Assembly: GCA_000310025.1 (NCBI GenBank)
Contig: FN649728.1
Coordinates: 62,001-126,000, forward strand
Source of the DNA: Ectocarpus siliculosus
Lineage: Eukaryota; Sar; Phaeophyceae; Ectocarpales; Ectocarpaceae
Direction: 5' to 3'
Length of the DNA stretch: 64,000 bases
The translations under genes and the position numbers were made by a program. Each line of letters opens with the position of its first letter. Positions within the stretch are counted from its first letter, which is position 1. This document shows positions 12,801 through 24,800 of the stretch, piece after piece. The notes under the pieces are model-generated. The model was not told the origin of the DNA and did no database searches. It saw nothing but the letters and a program-made list of their open reading frames with translations.

Positions 12801-15800
12801 AAACTAATTCCGAAAAAAACACAGAAATAAAAAGAAGTAGGTCGTGGCATGTGTGTCACCTGAACGGATTGGGGGCATCCGGTCTCCTTCTCTTATCGTT
12901 GCCTTGACCTTCTCCCTTCCCTTCTCCGCCTGACATGTCGGGTCGCCACTCTCCTCCCTCTCCCTCTTCCCCCTGACCACCACCGCCTCCATCATCTCGC
13001 CCATCGGGAGCACTCCCTCCACCATCCTGCAGTCCCACAGCAGTCACAAACAAACACACACGGTGTGTACTGAGATGGCGCCTTTGAAAGCACAGAGAAC
13101 GATCAGGACTAACCTTAAGCATCGGGCAAACAAACCCGTGTGTGAGCTTGAACGTGGGATTTGGCGTTGAAAGATTAACGACAAGTGGGTCTAAACCACA
13201 AACAGTTTGTTCATTTGTGTAGGACCGCCGCACCTGGCTGTTACACAACCTACAGGTAAGCCGCTTAGCAGTACCGGCCCGGGTACCCGACGAATGGTAG
13301 ATTCAGAGATATAAAACCATCTCGTCTAACACGCAATCCACGATTCGTCCGGGCCGAGGTCTTTCTTCTACAGAGACAACCCTGCGATACCTCAACACCG
13401 GGTCGTACACCCTCGGTTCATATCATCTGGGTAACAAGTGTGACTGACCTGCTGTCCTAAATCGCACAAGGAGGAGAAGGACCTAAAACCCAACCGGTGT
13501 GGGTTGCCGTTACATACCGTACTCCGTAAGTCCGACCAAGCAAATACACGACCCAACGTCCGCTGCATTAATTTTTACTGTTGGTTGGCTCTACGTTACA
13601 AAAAAGCTGCGGTCTCTGCCCAGTGTTTTCACACGCCAAAACCAACAACCAACAATCGTTTCAACATTGCACCCTTGGGGAAAGACCATGGGTAGCCAAA
13701 GGAATTAATGCGTCAGAACCACTATTTCAAACAACCAAAGCACAGCGTACAGCTGATGCTGAACACGGTGTGCCATGTTGCCAGCGTCCAGCCCGTGCGG
13801 GTAGTGTGCAGACGATGTGACCACCGCCCCTGTACCCCACGGTTCCTATCATAATACTGACAAGCTTTGCTCTGCGCAGGTCATGGCAGACGAACTCACC
13901 AATGGTTTGGCGGAACTCTGTGGCAGATAGACCTGCGGGAAATAGATACCACCTATAAATTTCCTGGAACATTCACGTCCATGACTAGGTCTTCGAAAAT
14001 GTTGTATATTGCATGCACAGCCCGATAAGCAAAATAAGATACGAAAGTGTCGAGAATAGAAAGCAACTTGGGGTGTCAAGCGCGAGACACCCCAAAGAGG
14101 AAGAACAAAAAAAAAAGAAAAAGGGAAGGCATAAGCTCACCTGCCCCTCCTCTTTGTCTTGCTCTTCATCTTCTCCTTTCTCGTCCTCCGTAGGCCTTCC
14201 GTCTCCCTGCAAGAGAATCGAAGACGACATAAGGCAGGACCAAATGCACGAGTGCTTGTCATCAGAATGTAGAAAACCAACATGCTGGCACTCTGGCATG
14301 GTGAGAGGACTAGCGTATGCACCATACATGACGCGGCGTTGATACAGGGAAGGCTCAAAAGCAAAAAGCAGTCAGGGCTACCAATGACAGTTACACCTCA
14401 AGAGTCAGCAAGGTGTCACCAATGGAAGGCCTAGATGCCTAGTCGGTGATTCAAATCATCAACACCTACACTCATACTGTACGTAAGACTACGCCGAAGA
14501 GCCTAGCGCCAGAGCAGACTGAACCAACACACCTTGACACCCCTCTCGACATGTTGACACGAGACACGGCGTATGATACACATGAACATGTCCCCCGTCT
14601 TACCTCTTCCTTGGCTGCTTCGAGCACAGAGCTATCGCCACCTTCCCCCTCCACGCCAAACGCCGGGGGCTCTTCCGCTCCCTCGGCCCTCTTCGTCTCT
14701 TCCTCCACGGCAGCATCCTCCTCCTCGTCTCCACCATCTTCTTTTTTCTCATCGTCGCCTTCTTCTTCCCTCTTCTCTTCTTCCATTGCCTCAACGTCGG
14801 CGGGACCAGGGTTACCCGAACCCTGAAACATTCACCACCAACACATGTACGCGAAAAACGGTTGTCAGTACTATTATTACAGCCGTGGGTAGACTGTGAA
14901 GCCATCTGGTGTATAGAATAAGAGCCTTGGGGGTTCAGTACGGTGAACATTAGAGTTAGACAAGCCGGAACCTACCCTTTAAAGCTGCCCTACCATGCGT
15001 TCCAACAAACGGTCAGTACAACAGCAGTAGGGTTAGTCGCCGAAAGCTGTGCGTACCTGAGGTTGTTGTTCGTCTTCCATCAAGTCTTCCCCCTCCTCCT
15101 CCTCCCCGTCCTTTTCAGGGGCCAAGGACTCGAAGCCCTCTTTCTCCTTGCCCTCTTCGTCTTCGTCCTCTCCATCTCCCCCCTTGTCATCATCATCCCC
15201 CTCTCCCTCCTTGCCCTCCTCGTCGCCACCATCCTGCCCGAACACATCGCCCACCGCACCGCACCGTCAATGAATCGACAAGAATGCAACTTATGAAAAG
15301 CAGAGCAGAGCAGAGCAAAGCAAGGCAACGCAACGCAAGGCAAGACACTTTCTCGACACACTCGCTCCTTCCTACTCCTACTCAGGTAATCCTCGGCCTG
15401 ACTGCGGAGTCGACACATGGTAAAGTCGAGCCTCAAAACAACCAAATAGAAAAAAATCGCCTTGCTTGCCACTGTTCCTGCTGGAAAGAAATGATGCAAT
15501 ACGACTTAGCCGTCTCGACAGCCACGTGTGTGTGCCAAAGAAACACGGCTGACACTCCTTTCGTAGGCTTGAACTTGTTCAATAGTCATAACCAAATTTC
15601 CCGCTGGTGCTAGAGGGCACTACCAGATCGATTGATGCGTTGTAAAGGCCCCGGCAATTAAGTTTCAGCGATGTTCATCTCCCGTGTCTCAACTTGGGGG
15701 CGAGCCCTTGGGTCAATCGTCGACTCGCCTCCAATGGGGACCGGTTGTGCTACGCAAGCGCTACCCCGGGGCTTTATCCGCAAGTAGAAAAAAAAACAAT

Positions 15801-18800
15801 TCAAAATAACCGGTCGAGGACAGATGACGTCTGTGATGCAAACGAAGAAAACGAGGGAAAGAGGCATGCCGGTGCTCGCTACTTCATCGGTGAAAATGAC
15901 CTACCTGACGTGGACGGGACTCAGTGAAGCCGAACAAATTATCGCCCAGCGCTTAAATATGCATGTAAATATTTGGGTCCGACCAACAGAGATCTCATGA
16001 GGAAAGCTCGTCAACATCTTGTATGCCTACCTCTTGAGCATTGTCCAAGTTAAGGTCGTCTGGAATGTCTTCGTCTCCTTCTTCGTCCCCTTTGCCATTG
16101 CCGTCCTTCTCTTCCTTTTCCTCGACATCCCTACCCTCCTCGTCTACTTCCATCGCCTCGTCTTCGCCACGCACCTGGCCACCATCACGTTCCAACGGCC
16201 ACACGCCCACGACACCGTCAGGATAGAGTGATTACAGGATGAGTTTTGCAGTATTTAGTCTACACGGCAAAAGACGTCATTCCTGATTTGACGGGGCTGT
16301 ACACTCCTTCGCGACCGGCCTCGACTTCATACACACGGTTAGAACAACAATTATGTAAGCACCCCCCCCCCCTCTACGGTCAAATGACTATGGCAAGCAA
16401 CAAATGAGTACGCCCCCCCCCCGCCCTCCCAAAAAAACAGCAAAGATCGTTCGGCTTGATACTTAAATCAAGTGTTGCCAGCGTTCAGCCCGTGCGGGTA
16501 GTGTGCAGACGATGTGACCACCGCCCCTGTACCCCACGGTTCCTATCATAATACTGACAAGCTGTGCTCTGCGCAGGTCATGGCAGACGAACACGCCAAT
16601 GGTTTGGCGGAACTCTGTGGCAGATAGACCTGCGGGAATTTTGAATGACCTCGTCTCCAAGCGCCTTCTTAACACGAGTACCCAAATTTGGCTTCGCCAA
16701 CCATTTGTTCGGAAAGAAACTCTCATGATACGACATGTTGTGAGCTACCGAGCGCACTTCCACATGTTTCATATGGCAAGCACACCACATAAGGATGCAA
16801 TAGCATAGGAGAGGAAAGAAGCTCTTGCTCACCTCGACACCCATAGGTTTGTCCTCGTAGTTATCCTCTAGATCATCGTTGACTGGGCCTTCTCCTTCTG
16901 CTTCTCCCTCCCCTTCGTCGCCATCCTCGCCTTCCTTCCCATCTTGACCGTCCGCACCATCACCATCCTCGCCCTCCTTACCCTTCTTGTCTTCTTTGGT
17001 GTCATCTCCCTTGCCCTCGTCATCCTCCTTGCCATCTCCCTGACGGCAGTCACACACAAAAAATGGAAACATATTTGAGTGGGCATCAAATCCAGAAGCT
17101 TTAAAGCGTAGGTATAAAAAATCAGCACGACCCAACAGCTCCAATCGTCCAAGCAATAAAGCAGTTGGAATACTGGAACGAAAACGTTGACATAACAACA
17201 AGCCAAGCTACTAGGAGCGCAAAGTTGATCTTCTCATCTTGCTTTTTACACCACTGACGCACCAGCAACAACACACATGGGACACATAAATAACCCCCGC
17301 TGCCTCCCAGCATGCTCCCCGCTGGTGATGATCCTAGTTCCAATCACAGATTTCGCTGTTTTGCTACGCCGAGAAGGAAGCACGCATTCTCTCTCTACGT
17401 CTGTCTCCGTAAGCAACACCAAGCAATTTGGAAATAACTACTAAATTGAAGACAAGGTCGTGATTCAAGAATGTTGCCAGCGTTCAGCCCGTGCGGGTAG
17501 TATGCAGACGATGTGACCACCGCCCCTGTACCCCACGGTTCCTATCATAATACTGACAAGCTGTGCTCTGCGCAGGTCATGGCAGACGAACACGCCAATG
17601 GTTTGGCGGAACTCTGTGGCAGATAGACCTGCGGGATTGCCGTCCAAGGCATAACACTCCACACACAAACAAGCACTAAACCCCTGAGCGAGGGAAGAGG
17701 GAGGGTGCAAGTGGCCATGCACATCAAACGCGCTCCATTGTTGACATTGTCAACACCGACGGGTATGGTCGAAAGCACATCACATCCCCGTGCCAACAGA
17801 AGATGGGGTGGATTAGTAAATAATACCTTGTCACCATCGTCTTGGCCATCCTCTTTGGTGCGAATCTCGTCTTCTTCGGGTTTTTCTCCGTCCAGACGAG
17901 ACCTGCATGTACCACAGGATAAAAAAAACAGCAATGGTAACAATCGGGAGGCCAGAACGATCGTCAACATTTATTCAAACATACCTTGACGGGGAAACAC
18001 ACCCGCTACTGTACCAGTGGCATTAGGCCACGACATTGGCTACATACTGCGTTTACTCGCAAGAACGTCCTTCGAATTCGCTACTGAAATCCGCCCAGTA
18101 TTTCGGCAAAGCCTACTAAGAAATATCGTCAAACAAGTGCGCTACAAAGCGAGATGAACACATTTTCACACGGTAGAGCGCTCTGGAGAGGCATACTTCT
18201 AGTGCATGTGGGGCGACACATAAGTCCTCGACAGGCCAAGGAATCGCTCGTGAGGACAACGCTAGTCGCACAGCCTTTTCACCCAGAAACTGGAAAAAGG
18301 GCCTTGGTTTCTTGTGGCGCAAGTATGAAGCTCGCAAGACGTGGGGGTTTGAACTGGCCACGAGCTGGAAAAAAACGAAGTGCGCTTCTATACGACCATA
18401 CAACAATGATTCATGAAGCGGCGGACAAATGGCCACGCAAATCAGGTCTTCTGCGTCTTCCAACCTAAAGGGTATCAAGAAGAGACTACAGTGACTCATG
18501 CAGAGGCTCTCACCCAGCTTCGAACTTCTCCTCCCCCTGGTCGTTCCCTTCCTCCTGATCTTCGTCTTCGTCATCCTCGTCCCACAGCTTCTCGTCCACA
18601 ACATCGGCATCGTCTCCGAGGTCTCCCATTTCGCGGTCGAGTTCCTCCTTTTCATCCCCGTCGTCCGCCTGAACAAGCACAAAAAAAAGGTAGTAATCGT
18701 CAGCAATCATGCTTTTCTTTTCAAGCACATCGGAATGGTCATTCGCCAACAAGGGCAGCCTAGGACAATGATGTCTCACGCGCATTCTAATAAAAAAACA

Positions 18801-21800
18801 CACCGGTGCCACCTTGTCCTCAAGCAACCACAAGAGTTTTGTGGCGGTCAAAACGGAGCAAAGGCTATGTAGGCAAATGTGCGAGGCCAACGACCCGCGG
18901 CGAAAGTGGCCAGCATCCAAAAACGGAACCGGCTTTCAAGCGCGGGATTGAGAGGAATCGCAGCAACCGTAAAGGTCGCAGTTAATTTAGCTCGAGTATA
19001 GTGGGATCACCAGGCATAGTCCGGAGACGCCTGGGTCCCGGCTGGGGGCCATTCGAGCATCACACCACGGACAAAAACAAGCAGTGATTATCTACATAAT
19101 TCGCCACGCAGAGAAGGACCTTGGGCACTAAGAGCTGACCTAAGCTAACTACATCACATAGAGACTCAAATTAGCTCTGGTTTTCGGAAGCATGAGGGAC
19201 TTCGGCCTGAAAAAGATAAAGGCAAGGGGCCTCAGACCGTTTAGCGTCCGGAGCATAACCCTAGGGAGCAACCACAAGGGTATCGTACTAAATATTTCAG
19301 ACCATGCGTACAATTTGCTCACAAGAGAACATAACGGAACGTGTTTCAGATTGACTCTACGAACCGAGTTCAGCAAAAAATATCTTCGAGCGCCGAGCGC
19401 GCGACCGGAACATACAAACGCGTCTCCCGGCACACATAACGGGTCGTTCTTGACGCATAACACCCGTCGCCACTGCCATTGCCACACACCTTGTCATCTT
19501 GGTCTTTCTCGTCTCCCTTCGGCACGTCGAACATCTCCCCCTCGAAGTCATTCTCCATTTCCATTCCCTTGTCCTGGTCGTCTTCACCTGCAACAGTATC
19601 ACACATAAGACCGACCGGCGAAATCAACATTCAAGTCGTGCAGAAGCCACAGAATCGCCAACACCAACACGCTCATGCCGCTGCGTGGGACGCATGAGAT
19701 GCAGTTGAGAACCCAACTGGAAACTCTTGCTGATAACAACAACCAAACAACAAAGTTGGGACGAAATAGGAAACGTCCTCGACAACCTCATGAAACAAGA
19801 GGAATCTACTACACCACAGTGCGCGTGACAGCAGCACACACACCTAGCTCCTTGGCCTCTTGAGCCTGGTCTTTATCCGGCTCTTCGTCTCCCTTGAGGC
19901 CAAGAAGCTGCTCCTCGTCTTCGATCTGGTCCGTAACGTCTTTCTTGCCCTCGCCTTCGCCCATGCCCGTACCCTCAACATCGTCGTCGAACTACGGCCA
20001 ACCAATGACAACGATTGCACGATGGAACATATCACCACCAAAGTAGACAAGTGAAGTGCTCAACTCAACTAGGAAGAAAAAGCAACAAGTTAGGTTTGGT
20101 CTTGCGATACAGGTGGGGCTCTGTTCGTGGAAGTGCCACATACATGTAAACATCCCATAGAGAAAATCATTCAACGGGTTGGACGGGCCGAGAGCGCAAC
20201 AACTACCCCGAGGACTGGTTCGTGAGCCAGCTTGCTCAAATCGCAGTTATGCAAGCCATGTGCCATGATGAGTGATGCGTTCTTACCCACTCCACGCGTG
20301 AACTAGACGCCATGTGCGACACATCAAAGCGTGTATGTACCAAAGGTAACGCGTGTTACCTTCATTCCATCAATGTCCCCGTCTCCCTCCCCCTCTCCCT
20401 TTTCACTCTCGTCCGAGCATAGTCCCTTGGAGAGTAACGTGCGGAACACCCGAACCGTCACGTAATGCAGCTTTGCCGTTCCCTGCCGCGCAAGACAAAC
20501 ACCATGGCATATCAAACAATGTTGCAAAAACAAGCGAAACAGGAAAGCGAAGTGCCTGGCACAGCAAGGGGGTGTGTACAATAATAACATGCGGGCGAGG
20601 CAAAGGTGTGCGACCGATTAATCGATTTGAAAACATTTCTTGGTCAATTCAGTCCTGTACCGACGTACCGACACCGCTAAGGCGTTCAGCAAGAGTGAAG
20701 TATTGGCGGACGACAAACACAACTCCATACAGCTGCAATTCGTAAACTCATGAAATATCCCGCTGGTGCTAGAGGGCACTACCAGATAGATTGATGCGTT
20801 GTAAAGGCCCCGGCAATTAAGTTTCAGCGATGTTATGTTTATCTTCCGTGTCTCAACTTGGGGGCGAGCCCTTGGGTCAATCGTCGACTCGCCTCCAATG
20901 GGGACCGGTTCTGCGCACGCAACCGCAACCTTGGGGCCAAACGCACATCACCAATAACAAACAGCCCCATGTATTCGACCTAAACGATAGACAACACATC
21001 AAGGGAAACGCGTACAGGGTGTACTCGTGTTGGAAAGAAACTTAGCTACCCCACCTTGTTGAGTGCGACCATGCCGATCAGCACAGCCTTCCCGGCGGAC
21101 AACACCTGCTCGGCCAGCACCAGCACCTCGCGGCAGAGCGCAACAAGCGCAGCCGCGGCGTCCCGGGCCGAAGCGCCTAGAACCGCCTCATCCTCCGCAA
21201 AATCCCTGAGGGCAAGCCGTGCAGACGCCATCGCCGATGCACACCTCCACAGCTTCAGCCCCCTGGCCTGCTCGAACGCAGAGGCGTGCGCTTCGAAGAG
21301 AGTGGTCCCGGTAGACCAGGCATCTTCCTCCTCCTCGTCTTGACCGTCAGCATTACCGCCGTCCGTCGCAGCCACTGGTGACGGCGAACCCGTACCATCC
21401 GCCGGTCCTTTTTCCGCCCGCGGGCAGAGAGACTGGACCGAAAGCAGCATTGCCTTTACGGCAGCCGTCAACCGCTCTCCGACCTCGGTGGCGTGCTTGG
21501 CTGCCGCTTCCCGCGAGTCACCATAACCTTCAGTCTCCTTGCAGCAGCCATCGGCGGCGGTGCTGTCATCGGCAACCGCAACTGCATCGGCCAGAAGCCA
21601 CGAGCGCATGGCCGAGTTCCCATCAAGCGCGGACCCGACGCTCACGTCCACATCGCACAGGTGGGTGGCCACCCTCACGAGCATCGCGCGGGGCAGAACG
21701 CCGGCGAAACGGTCGGATATCTCCCTTGCGTCTGCCGAGCGAGCTCGCAATGCCTCTCGGTTTTCTACCACAAGGCGGGCCGCCCGCGCGGCTAGCAGCG

Positions 21801-24800
21801 GCGTCGCCGCCTGTTCAGCATCATCGCCGACCTCCAAAGCTGCACCGTGGATGGTAGACGGGGGGGGGTATCGCTGGACGGCGCAGAGCATCCCCGAGAG
21901 GGATCGCTCGAGGGAATCAATGGCGGTTTTGACCTCGGCATATGTTGCGGCATCGGTGGCCGCCTCGCCCCACCCCTCCCCGCCTCTGGCTGTCCTCAGC
22001 CGAGACTCCGGAGATGATGTCGAGGCAACCGGAGGGTCAGCGCCTGCCATCGCCGTGTGCAACAGTTGCACTTCGCGCACAGCCTCGAGGCCTCTCAGAA
22101 GCCCCCGACGCTGAGTCTCCAACGCCAGCCGAAGGGTGGACTGCGGTGGGATAGCTGACGGTTCGCCAGCAGTAGTCCGGGGAGATGCTTCCGCAGCGCT
22201 CGCCGCGGAAATACCGTAGTCCGTGGTCAGGGACTGGATCGCCCTGACCTCCTGCAGAAACGAAAGGAGGTCCGATTCGAGGGCGGTGGCGGCGCCCCTT
22301 TGCTGCAACACCAGCAACCCGAGGTTTTCGGCCAGACCGCGCATCACCTGTGTGAAACACGTTCGTAAAGCGGACACACAGCGTGACGTCAGAAAACGGC
22401 AGCCCTTGTGGTCGTGGTCAACACAGTCTTGCGTGCATTGCCCTTGAGTTGTACCCGTACCTTCACCGCTTGGTGATTTTGGGCAACCAGGTTCAAAAAA
22501 AAAAAAAATCAATTTGACCAAACACAAAAAGGCAGACGCGCCGTACCGAGTATCCAGGCCACAACGATCCACCAAATGTTGGGACACATCGTCCACTGCA
22601 GTACGTCAAGTCAAGTGCAAATCACTTTCGCCAACCTGTATAATAAAAATTAAAACGACAGCAACTCCCAAAATATGGTGCGACTTAATGGTCCTCCTAA
22701 CGGCTGTAGGCCGTGACTGGGGGACAAAGTGAGTCGTACCGAGCCCTCCACTACAGAGGGCCTTGGCTTTAATCTCGCACTGGCATGAAACTCATCCGAC
22801 GTGGGGGTCAAATCAAGTCGAGACGAGAGATTAATAGTGCACATCTTGGTGACATCTAAAATACTACATTACGCCACAATCTTCACTGAAAAAAAAGAGG
22901 AAAAAAAGACAAGGCTAGCGGAACCAGACACAAAACAACGGTTGTTCCTTCATGCGACGTGTTAAAAAATCATCGCATCGCATTAACAAGTCATTCGATT
23001 TCGACACGCCCCAAACAACCACACGATTTACCTACAATCCGCTCTGTACGTTCGAACCCGCTCCTAGTGTAGCGTGTCACCGACGAAAGCCAACGCCGAC
23101 ATCCAACCACCACAACCACAAGCACGAGAACGATATCCTACCTCCGCTTCCCTGCGTGTCATGTCGCTCGACACGGGTGCTCCCGCCTCCAAGCGCAGCC
23201 TCGACACCTCGCTCACGCCACGAAGGTAGTACCGCTCACTCCTCCTCAATAAATCAGCAGCGACCTCATCGGTGCCGTTAACCTCAGCCTTGCGGGTTCC
23301 GCCTTCTCCGGAGAAAAGCCAGGCGACGTCGAAGCCGGCGAGGCCATCTTCGCAAAAGGGCTGCGCTAGCGCCATGACGTGGAGCATGTCGGAAGTCTGG
23401 GGAGGAGTGTTGGACTTGGCGTGGGAGAGCCCCTGCTTTCGCATGCCTCCCAGGAGATCAAGCACCGCACGCTTCTTGACCTGTACCGTTGTCATCAACA
23501 TTGTGTGCGGAATGACGAGGGTGTGGGTGACTGAGATACATAGATCACTACTTCGAAGAAAATATGAAGTGTAACAGTTGTGTTTCGACGCAAGAGGCAG
23601 AAATGGGTTGGCGGCCGCAGGGCCGGTTTGTGTCCCCTGATGGCTTTCATCACCGAGGAGTTACGCGTAGCGCTCCGCAGAGGAGCATTGCCAAATCCGA
23701 CCCTACCACCTCTTGAGAAAAGAGCCTGACTGCGAATACGAGGAAGCAGCACGAGCGGGGACCTTCGAACCACTGCTTGCGTGTGCCAGCCCACACACAC
23801 ACCTGCTTCCCAACGCCTTTCGCCCTCAAGCCCTGGATCCGGGCAAACACCGCCAGGCACAGCTCCTCCGCCAGACCCGCGCCGACAAATCCGGCAGGCC
23901 GACCACCATCCGCCCACCCCCAACCCGAACCAGTACGCCCACGGGCGTAAACACCCCGCAGCAGCAACGACCGCATGCGCTGCGCTAGTGGTGCCAGACG
24001 AGCCACCAACGGTGGTCCCGCCGCAGCCGTACTCGAAACGACACCAGTTTCGGCGGTGGCGTCGGAGCTGCCGGTCGAGAATAGAGCCTCCTTCAACCAA
24101 ACAGGAGTCTCCCCCGTGTCCCCAGCAGCGAGTCCAGGCATGGAGGCGGTATGATTTGGCGGTGCCACCGGCAGGCACGCGTCGAGAAGCTCGAGGGAGT
24201 TCCCGGCGGCCGGCGTGGTCTTGGAGGTGAGCCGTTTCGGCTTGGAGGGTTTCGCAGGAGCGGGATGCGTTTTCCCGTCGACGCCGCCCTCAGGCCGCTG
24301 CTCCTGCTGCTGCTTCAGCGAGCCGTCCAAATCGCTCCGTTCTTCTTCTTTGTCATCATCGAGGAAATCGACCGCGGTGTCCACCTGCGTCACATAGAAC
24401 AGCAAGCACGAAAAACAAAAAAGAAGGAACGACGTAGGTGAGAGGGGCTCCAGCGTTTGTGGCACAACGAACTAGTGCGCTCGTGCCATAAAGTGCCCAC
24501 AGCAAAACCAACCTCACAGACTAAACTCGTCCTCGCCGTACCTTCTTGACGACGGAGAACATCGATCCAAGCGTCGGAATCTCGGTGCAAGGGGCCATGG
24601 GGTTCGGGTTGTTGCCTTCCTGCCTCTCCCCGATGCCGGCGATGAGAGTGCGGTGGAGCACCTCCGATACCGACACTTCCAGCACCTCGTCGTACTGGGA
24701 CACCAGCTTAGACAGTTTCCGGTGCGACTTTTCCGAAGACTCGGCCAGGGAGTAGTACGTCTGTTCGTCCCACCTGAAAAAAACACAAAACAGACGGCGA

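Larger units (their letters stand above)
10793..20482 (-). other. MDN1: Midasin exons 35-49: acidic D/E-rich tail
   Basis: Fifteen short exons (66-219 bp) encode about 690 residues dominated by Asp, Glu, Gly and Lys. Diagnostic midasin signatures are embedded: EGTGMGEGEGKKDVTDQIED (exon 36), MENDFEGEMFDVP (exon 37), EELDREMGDLGDDADVVDEK (exon 38), EDIPDDLNLD (exon 41), PNPF followed by R-DPGDAMRHWHRRLDML (exons 45-46) and GKFEYV (exon 47). The tail is expected to be a flexible tether that lets the MIDAS domain reach substrates on the pre-60S particle. Five of the exons (40-44) are symmetric phase 0 units. Five copies of a 165-bp repeat sit in introns 39, 40, 44, 45 and 49. Confidence 0.92.

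Noticed and set aside
21046-22596. 516-codon minus ORF as a separate gene
   Set aside because: The first part, upstream of the acceptor at 22349-22348, reads through intron 33; the rest is midasin exon 34 in correct phase.
22680-22800. Possible tRNA gene in intron 33
   Set aside because: A CCTCC/GGAGG-like pairing and GC content caught the eye, but no cloverleaf with A and B boxes can be drawn.
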